A DNA stretch of 64,000 nt from Pacificoceanicola sp049803835 (GTDB lineage: Bacteria > Pseudomonadota > Alphaproteobacteria > Rhodobacterales > Rhodobacteraceae): positions 50,080-114,079 of the forward strand of contig NZ_JBNAGK010000017.1 in NCBI RefSeq assembly GCF_049803835.1, read 5' to 3'. This document shows positions 58,825 through 64,000 of the stretch, piece by piece (position 1 is the stretch's first letter; each line of letters starts with the position of its first letter). Both the position numbers and the translations under genes were made by a program. Below the pieces are notes generated by a model, which saw only the letters and a program-made list of their open reading frames with translations, was not told where the DNA came from and made no database searches.

Positions 58825-59481
58825 CTAGGAGGCGGCGGCCCTGAGGCTGGCCATCAGGCTTTGGAACCGCTCGCCCTGAACGGCCACATGCGTGCGCAGA
58901 GCGTTGGCGGCGGCCACGGAATCGCCCTCGGCCAGTGCCGCGACAATGACTTCATGTTCGGACATGGATTGCTTCAACCGCCCCCGGAAACGCAGTTGCT
59001 GACGCCGGAAGGGGCGCAGTCGTCGCTGCAGTTTCAGGCTTTCCTGTTCAAGAAAGCCATTGCCGGATTCCCGGTAGATCGTCGCGTGGAAGCGCTCATT
59101 CTCTGCGTAATAAAGGTCGGGGTCCTGCGCATCCGAGGCCGCCTGACAGCGTTTGTTGGCCTCGCGCAACTCGTCCAGCGCCGCGTTGGACATCCGGCGC
59201 GCGGCAAGACGGCCGCAGACCGCCTCCAACTCGGCCATGACCTCGAACATCTCCAGCAGCTCTAGCGGCCCCGGCTGGCGCACGAAGGCACCGCGGCGCG
59301 GGATCAGCGTCACCAATCCCGAGCTTTCCAGCCGTTGCAGCGCCTCGCGCAGGGGCGTGCGAGATACGCCGAACTGGTCGGCGAGCCGAACTTCGTCCAG
59401 GCGATCTCCGTCGGCGAAGGTGCCGTCAAAGATCATCTGCTCAAGAGAGTTGGCGATATTCACCGCGCTGCGCTGTTCCAT
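58825..59481 (-). CDS. matR: GntR-family (FCD) regulator of malonate genes, MatR-like
   Basis: A 218-aa GntR regulator. The winged helix is IANSLEQMIFDGTFADGDRLDEVRLADQFGVSRTPLREALQRLESSGLVTLIPRRGAFVRQPG. The FCD domain carries likely metal/ligand residues in YYAENERFHATIYRES, SMSEHEVIVAALAEGD and ALRTHVAVQ. It is divergent from matA-matB as in Rhizobium, where MatR controls malonate use. Identical 12-base operators lie before its own gene (59526) and before the peptide-type ABC operon (58621), so it probably controls both. Confidence 0.9.
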   Translation of the reverse strand: MEQRSAVNIANSLEQMIFDGTFADGDRLDEVRLADQFGVSRTPLREALQRLESSGLVTLIPRRGAFVRQPGPLELLEMFEVMAELEAVCGRLAARRMSNAALDELREANKRCQAASDAQDPDLYYAENERFHATIYRESGNGFLEQESLKLQRRLRPFRRQQLRFRGRLKQSMSEHEVIVAALAEGDSVAAANALRTHVAVQGERFQSLMASLRAAAS

Positions 59482-59525
59482 GCCGTGAAGCTAGCCGCGT
59501 GATCGTAGGCACGCAATAATAAAAC

Positions 59526-59537
59526 TCTTGTATACAA
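59526..59537. promoter_or_regulatory. MatR-type operator between matR and matA
   Basis: TCTTGTATACAA at 59526-59537, with the perfect palindrome TTGTATACAA at 59528-59537. It lies 44 bases before the matR start and 148 bases before matA, in the shared 204-base promoter region. The position suits autoregulation of matR and control of matAB. Confidence 0.78.
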
Positions 59538-59685
59538 AAACATTGACCTGTGAAACATGAGTCTCCTATGATCGACACGACAAGCCTTTCCGCCAGCGTT
59601 TGCCGTTGTCGGTGTCGTGCCTGGACACCGACGACGGCGTGATGCGGTCCGGAGGCTTCATGCCCTTGCGACAAGGACCTGCCAC

Positions 59686-60939
59686 ATGACGTTACTGGCC
59701 GATTTTCTGTCCACCATGCTTGACCGCCGGTCCCGCGCAACCGGACAGGGGCGGGCATCTTCACGGCCGGTGAAACGCCTGATGGCGGATCTGTTGGGAA
59801 GTGCGGGCGAGATGTCCGAGCTGGCCCTTGCGCAGGACATCCTGGACCATTACGCCAGCCTCGACGACGCGGGAAAACTCGATTTTCTGCGGCACCTTGC
59901 GCATGACATGGCCATCGACCCGGAGGCAGTCCGGTCCGCCCTGGATGCCTATGAAAAGGCCCCGTCGAAACAAAGCTATCGCACGTTCATGCAGACCGCA
60001 GAACCGCCGAGGCAGGAGTTGATCCGCCGTCTGAACCGGGTGCCCGGTGCCACCGGGGCTCTGGTGCGGATGCGTGCGGACCTTCTGAGGCTGGCGGGCG
60101 ACGATCCCGAGCTGGCGGCGCTCGATCTGGATTTCCGGCATCTCTTTGCCTCGTGGTTCAACCGCGGCTTTCTCGTCCTGCGCCCGATCAGCTGGGAAAG
60201 CCCGGCGCATATCCTGGACAAGATCACCGCCTACGAAGCGGTCCATGCGATCCAGAGCTGGGATGACCTGCGTCGTCGCCTGCAACCGCGGGACCGCCGG
60301 TGCTTTGCCTTCTTCCACCCGGCCATGCCGGATGAGCCGCTGATCTTCGTCGAAGTGGCATTGACCAAGGGCATCCCCGGCTCGGTCCAGGCACTTCTGG
60401 CGGAAGACCGCAAGACGCTGGCGCCCGAGACCTGCGACACGGCGGTTTTCTATTCCATCTCGAACTGTCAGGCCGGCCTGGCAAGCGTCTCTTTCGGCAA
60501 TTCGCTGATCAAGCAGGTCGCGGCCGATCTGTCGGCTGAGCTGCCGGGGTTGAGCCGGTTCGTGACGCTCTCGCCGATCCCTCTGCTCACGAAATGGGCC
60601 GAGGCGGAAGGCATCCCGATGCCGGACGACCCAGAGGCGCGCCGCGCCCTGGCCGCGCATTACCTGCTGAATGCCAAGGGGCGGGGCGATGCGCCTTACG
60701 ATCCCGTTGCCCGGTTCCACCTGGGGAACGGGGCGCTGGTCCATGCGGTTCATGCGGACGCCGACGCCTCGCCCAACGGGCAGGCGCAATCGGGCGGGGT
60801 GATGGTCAACTATCTCTACGATCTCGCACAGGTCGCGGCCAATCACGAAGACTTCCAGACCAAACAGAAGATCAAGGCCAGCTCCGAGGTCACCTCGCTG
60901 GCCAGGACAGGCGCCAACGCGGTGACGGCGGAAAGGTAA
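59686..60939 (+). CDS. matA: Malonyl-CoA decarboxylase
   Basis: A 417-aa decarboxylase turning malonyl-CoA into acetyl-CoA. The helical N-terminal domain ends near residue 150; the GNAT-like catalytic part has RPISWESPAHILDKITAYEAVHAIQSWDDLRRRL, the Ser region FYSISNCQAGLASVSFGNSLIKQV and the catalytic His in PVARFHLGNGALVHAVH. The ATG at 59686 follows AAGGA; an earlier in-frame start would add 23 residues with no family similarity. It is divergent from matR and four bases before matB. Confidence 0.93.
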   Translation: MTLLADFLSTMLDRRSRATGQGRASSRPVKRLMADLLGSAGEMSELALAQDILDHYASLDDAGKLDFLRHLAHDMAIDPEAVRSALDAYEKAPSKQSYRTFMQTAEPPRQELIRRLNRVPGATGALVRMRADLLRLAGDDPELAALDLDFRHLFASWFNRGFLVLRPISWESPAHILDKITAYEAVHAIQSWDDLRRRLQPRDRRCFAFFHPAMPDEPLIFVEVALTKGIPGSVQALLAEDRKTLAPETCDTAVFYSISNCQAGLASVSFGNSLIKQVAADLSAELPGLSRFVTLSPIPLLTKWAEAEGIPMPDDPEARRALAAHYLLNAKGRGDAPYDPVARFHLGNGALVHAVHADADASPNGQAQSGGVMVNYLYDLAQVAANHEDFQTKQKIKASSEVTSLARTGANAVTAER

Positions 60940-60943
60940 GACA

Positions 60944-62455
60944 ATGGCCAACCCTCTCTACGATACGCTTTTCGGTGCGCATGTCGGTCGCGCATCCCCG
61001 TTCCTGCATCTGCCGGACGGCAGTACGATCTCCTACGGTGCGTTCCTCGAAAGTGCCGCGCAGATCGCGCATGTGATTATCGGGCTGGGACTTTCGGCGG
61101 GCGACCGGGTCGCTGTTCAGATTGAAAAATCACCGCAGGCGCTGGCGGTATATGCCGCCTGTGCGCAGGCCGGACTGGTCTTCCTGCCTTTGAACACCGC
61201 TTACACGACGGATGAGCTTACCTATTTCATCGAGAACAGCGGCGCCGCGCTGGTCATAGTCGACGGCGGCAAACGCGATGCTTTGGCTCCCGTGGTGGAA
61301 GGTCTTGGCGCAAGGGTCGAGACGCTGAATGCGGATGGGAGCGGATCGATGACCGACAAGGCCGGGCAGGCGCCACGGCAGTTCGACACCGTATCGCGCA
61401 GCGAGGACGATCTGGCAGCGTTTCTCTACACCTCCGGCACGACCGGCCGCTCCAAGGGGGCGATGCTGACGCAGGCCAACCTCTTGTCGAATGCGCAGAC
61501 ACTCGCCCGGGAGTGGCAGTTCACGGTCGAGGACGTGTTGCTGCACGCCCTGCCGATCTTCCACACGCATGGGCTGTTCGTGGCGACCAACGTGACGCTG
61601 GTCGCCGGGGGCAGCATGATCTTCCTGCCCCGCTTCGACCTCGACCAGATCCTGGAGCAGATGCCGAAGGCCACGGCGATGATGGGCGTGCCTACCTTCT
61701 ACACACGGTTACTGGACGATCCGCGCTTCACGCGCGAGGCGGCGGCGCACATGCGGCTCTTTATCTCCGGCTCCGCGCCGCTGCTCGCCGAAACCCATGT
61801 GCAATTCGAGAAGCGCACCGGGCAGCGCATTCTGGAGCGCTACGGCATGACCGAAACCAACATGAACACGTCGAACCCGTATGAGGGCGAGCGCCGGGCT
61901 GGGACTGTCGGCTTCCCCTTGCCCGGGGTCGAATTGAAGATCACCGACCCCGAGACAGGCGAGGCCCTGCCGCAGGGAGAGGTTGGGCTGATCGAAGTCC
62001 GGGGGCCGAATGTTTTCAAGGGCTACTGGCAAATGCCAAAAAAGACAGCCGCCGAGTTGCGCGCGGACGGTTTCTTCATCACCGGCGATCTTGGGCAGAT
62101 GGATGCCGATGGCTACGTCAGCATCGTCGGCCGTAGCAAGGACCTGATCATCTCCGGCGGCTATAACATCTATCCCAAGGAAATCGAACTTGTGCTGGAT
62201 GAACAGGATGGCGTGCTGGAAAGCGCGGTCATCGGCGTGCCGCATCGCGATTTCGGCGAAACGGTTGTCGGCGTTCTGGTGCCCCGCGCCGGTGCGTCGC
62301 TGGATACGGACGGGATCATGGAGAAGATCAAGAAGCCACTCGCCCGGTTCAAGCATCCGCGCCGTCTGGTGGTGGTCGACAGCCTGCCGCGCAACACCAT
62401 GGGCAAGGTGCAGAAGAATCTTTTGAGGGACGCATTCAAGGAGTTGTTTGCGTGA
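60944..62455 (+). CDS. matB: Malonyl-CoA/methylmalonyl-CoA synthetase
   Basis: Acyl-adenylate ligase of 503 aa that activates malonate (and methylmalonate) with ATP and CoA. Motifs: FLYTSGTTGRSKGAMLTQANLL, YGMTETNMNTSNPYEGERRAGTVGFPLPGVELK, ITGDLGQMDADGYVSIVGRSKDLIISGGYNIYPKEIE, and the C-terminal Lys in LPRNTMGKVQKNLL. The GMTETNMNTSNPY segment with the Arg pair is typical of MatB, where an Arg holds the second carboxylate. Together with MatA it converts malonate to acetyl-CoA. No malonate carrier (MatC or TRAP) gene is adjacent. Confidence 0.93.
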   Translation: MANPLYDTLFGAHVGRASPFLHLPDGSTISYGAFLESAAQIAHVIIGLGLSAGDRVAVQIEKSPQALAVYAACAQAGLVFLPLNTAYTTDELTYFIENSGAALVIVDGGKRDALAPVVEGLGARVETLNADGSGSMTDKAGQAPRQFDTVSRSEDDLAAFLYTSGTTGRSKGAMLTQANLLSNAQTLAREWQFTVEDVLLHALPIFHTHGLFVATNVTLVAGGSMIFLPRFDLDQILEQMPKATAMMGVPTFYTRLLDDPRFTREAAAHMRLFISGSAPLLAETHVQFEKRTGQRILERYGMTETNMNTSNPYEGERRAGTVGFPLPGVELKITDPETGEALPQGEVGLIEVRGPNVFKGYWQMPKKTAAELRADGFFITGDLGQMDADGYVSIVGRSKDLIISGGYNIYPKEIELVLDEQDGVLESAVIGVPHRDFGETVVGVLVPRAGASLDTDGIMEKIKKPLARFKHPRRLVVVDSLPRNTMGKVQKNLLRDAFKELFA

Positions 62456-62459
62456 CACC

Positions 62460-62910
62460 TGATGTTCTGGCCATTCTCCAGATACCGAAGGTTGAAACCG
62501 TGTCGAGCACGACGATCAGAAGGATAACTCCGAAGAACGCGTGATCGAAGGCACCTTGTGCGGCGGATCTGAGGATGTCGCCCGCCCGTCCGTTCAGCCT
62601 CTTTGCGGCCGGACAGGCCTAGTCAATGCCATCCGCCGCCACGGCCGGAACGCCATCAGGCAGGACCAGGGCGCGCGTGTAATGCACGGTCATCATGCTA
62701 TCCGGGATGGCGACCCCTAGGCCCCCAATCCAAAGAAGACCTCGCTGCCATGCCTGCCCGGCTTTCAGGCGCGGACTGCATGATGGCTCTGGAAGCAGCC
62801 GTCATCGCGGCGCCGATGCCGAAGCCCAAAACGGCCGTCGTGGACAGCCAGATCCATGGTTCATCTCGGTAGGTGACCAGCAGCAGCGGCAGCTTGAACT
62901 GTACGGGCTA
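62460..62910 (-). pseudogene. C-terminal remnant of a DHA2-type MFS efflux gene, frameshifted and cut by the IS
   Basis: On the minus strand the region reads LVTYRDEPWIWLSTTAVLG and IGAAMTAASRAIMQSAPESRAGMAA, then after a frame change GLGVAIPDSMMTVHYTRALVLP and DGVPAVAADGID followed by a stop. After a further gap comes LNGRAGDILRSAAQGAFDH and FFGVILLIVVLDTVSTFGIW. These are the last helices of a 14-helix drug-efflux-type MFS protein. At least one frameshift and one stop break it, and its upstream part is missing at the IS30 end. This fills the 500-base gap between matB and the IS; nothing else is seen there. Confidence 0.75.
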
Positions 62911-62945
62911 ACTGTGTGAACTCACGCTGTGAAGGCTCAAGGGTC

Positions 62946-63999
62946 GTTGCGACGGTTTCCGCTATCTCAGTTTCATCATCTCGGCTCTGAAGGCCTCGGT
63001 GGGGGTGCGCCAACCAAGGCACTTTCTGGGCGTACCGTTCAGGCGGTCGCAAATCGCCTTCATCTTGCGATTTGACAGCGCCGCGAGTTGGGTATCACGC
63101 GGCAGATACCTGCGGGCGCGTTTGTTCAAATTCTCAACTGATCCTTTTTGCCAGGGCGCTTGCGGATCGCAAAACCAGCTTTCCGTTCCAATGCCGGATT
63201 TCAACTTGCGCCATTCGCGGAACTCGAAGCCCCGGTCGAAAGTGATCGACTTCCGCGCGGGTTGGGGAAGGGGCTCCATCACATCCATCAGCTTGTTAAT
63301 GAAGTGTGTCGAACTGCGGTCGTTGTTGCGGAACAAGACGGCAAACCGGGTCTTCCGCTCGACCAGCGAGGCGACGTTCATCTTGCCCTGAGACCGCTCG
63401 AAGATCATCAGATCGCCTTCCCATTCGCCAAAGGTTTCACGGGTGGCGACGTACTCAGGGCGTTGATGGATGGACCGATCCGGCGGGAAAACCTGGCCTC
63501 TGGGTCGCCTGGCATAGCGTAGCCTGCGTTTCCTGCGTCGGCTGGGAAGGTGGCGTGCCAGGTCTTCCGACTGCCCCTCCTTGCTGTAGACATAGGCGTA
63601 AATCGTTTCGTGGCTGACCCGAACAGGCTGGTCTTCGAAACCGAGACGGCCCGCGATCTGTTCTGGCGTCCAGCCTTCGATGAGCCGACCGACGACGTGC
63701 GTGCGCAATGCTTCCAGGCGGATCAATTTGCGTCTGCGAGCACGGCGCTTTGATGCTTCACGCTGCGCGACCATGCCATAGTAGCCGTTCAGATACGGCA
63801 GCTCTTCGTCGGTGAAAAAGTTCCGTTTGATCTCGCGATAGACGGTCGAACGATGCCGACCGATCTCTGCGGCGATCTTGCTGACCGGTACTTTTGCATT
63901 CAGCATGTCTTCGATGGCGCGTCTCTCACGCAAATCCAGCTCTGTGTGGGCCATGTCCGTTCTCCTTGCTTTCCAGCAAGATAGGGCATTTGTCGCAAC
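62946..63999 (-). mobile_element. IS30-family insertion sequence
   Basis: The element spans the transposase gene and two related ends: GTTGCGAC at 62946-62953 followed after 8 bases by CTATCT, and GTCGCAAC at 63992-63999 preceded by AGATAGGGCATTT. The ends are imperfect inverted repeats of about 22 bases. The right flank lies outside the window, so a target duplication cannot be checked. The left end abuts the remnant MFS gene. Confidence 0.85.
62962..63954 (-). CDS. IS30-family transposase
   Basis: A 330-aa DDE transposase. N-terminal helix-turn-helix: LRERRAIEDMLNAKVPVSKIAAEIGRHRSTVYREIKRN. The catalytic domain has Asp in FGEWEGDLMIFERSQG, Asp in KSITFDRGFEFREWRKL and Glu in QKGSVENLNKRARRYLPRD, with the IS30 hallmark spacing (the last two separated by about 33 residues). 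It appears intact and fills the element. The stop codon lies within the left inverted repeat. Confidence 0.95.
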   Translation of the reverse strand: MAHTELDLRERRAIEDMLNAKVPVSKIAAEIGRHRSTVYREIKRNFFTDEELPYLNGYYGMVAQREASKRRARRRKLIRLEALRTHVVGRLIEGWTPEQIAGRLGFEDQPVRVSHETIYAYVYSKEGQSEDLARHLPSRRRKRRLRYARRPRGQVFPPDRSIHQRPEYVATRETFGEWEGDLMIFERSQGKMNVASLVERKTRFAVLFRNNDRSSTHFINKLMDVMEPLPQPARKSITFDRGFEFREWRKLKSGIGTESWFCDPQAPWQKGSVENLNKRARRYLPRDTQLAALSNRKMKAICDRLNGTPRKCLGWRTPTEAFRAEMMKLR

Positions 64000-64000
64000 C

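Overview
The window is a GC-rich, gene-dense stretch of a chromosome or large plasmid. It most likely comes from an alphaproteobacterium of the Rhodobacteraceae (roseobacter) type. That placement is an inference from codon use, from the many TTT, TRAP and ABC uptake systems, from AraC/LysR/Lrp/GntR regulators next to short catabolic operons, and from an IS30 element. No rRNA, tRNA, CRISPR array or replication origin was seen. Nearly everything encodes uptake and breakdown of small organic compounds.

Layout. 1-2.4 kb: end of a carbohydrate-type ABC importer operon. 2.4-8 kb: three alpha/beta hydrolases, an orphan TTT receptor, a ModA-like protein and an acyl-CoA dehydrogenase homologue. 8.2-12.1 kb: a gamma-glutamyltransferase, an SbtA-family permease and a LysR regulator. 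12.2-22 kb: MarR and AraC regulators, an omega-aminotransferase, maleylacetate reductase, hydroxyquinol 1,2-dioxygenase, a complete TctCBA transporter and an aldehyde dehydrogenase. 22.2-29.7 kb: an apparently complete indole-3-acetate (auxin) degradation cluster, iacI < > iacHABCDEFG. 29.8-32.6 kb: a TRAP transporter whose receptor gene carries an in-frame stop. 32.6-39.5 kb: cytochrome P450, class-I amidotransferase, glutamine-synthetase-like ligase, AraC regulator, a serine hydrolase and TetR. 39.5-46.2 kb: a decaying 2-oxoacid dehydrogenase locus next to acdS (1-aminocyclopropane-1-carboxylate, ACC, deaminase), with two Lrp-type regulators. 46.2-58.6 kb: a ten-gene operon on the minus strand (peptide-type ABC importer, gamma-glutamyltransferase, M20 peptidase, D-serine dehydratase, amidase, RidA, D-amino acid dehydrogenase). 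58.8-62.5 kb: matR, matA and matB for malonate use. 62.5-64 kb: a broken MFS gene and an IS30 element.

How the parts may work together. The right half can be read as one scheme. Plants store ACC and D-amino acids as N-malonyl conjugates, and ACC also as a gamma-glutamyl conjugate. This region encodes an importer, hydrolases that could split such conjugates, enzymes for the released D-amino acids, ACC deaminase for ACC, and MatB/MatA for malonate. The same TCTTGTATACAA palindrome lies upstream of the importer operon and between matR and matA, which ties the two transcription units together. With the iac cluster, the window suggests a plant- or alga-associated bacterium that consumes both auxin and the ethylene precursor. 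The conjugate-scavenging idea is inference; the gene families and the shared operator are read directly.

Signs of decay: the dihydrolipoyl acyltransferase gene has a TAG exactly at its lipoyl-lysine codon, the following lpd gene is reduced to a lipoyl-domain stub, the TRAP receptor has one TAA, and an MFS gene is frameshifted and cut by the IS.
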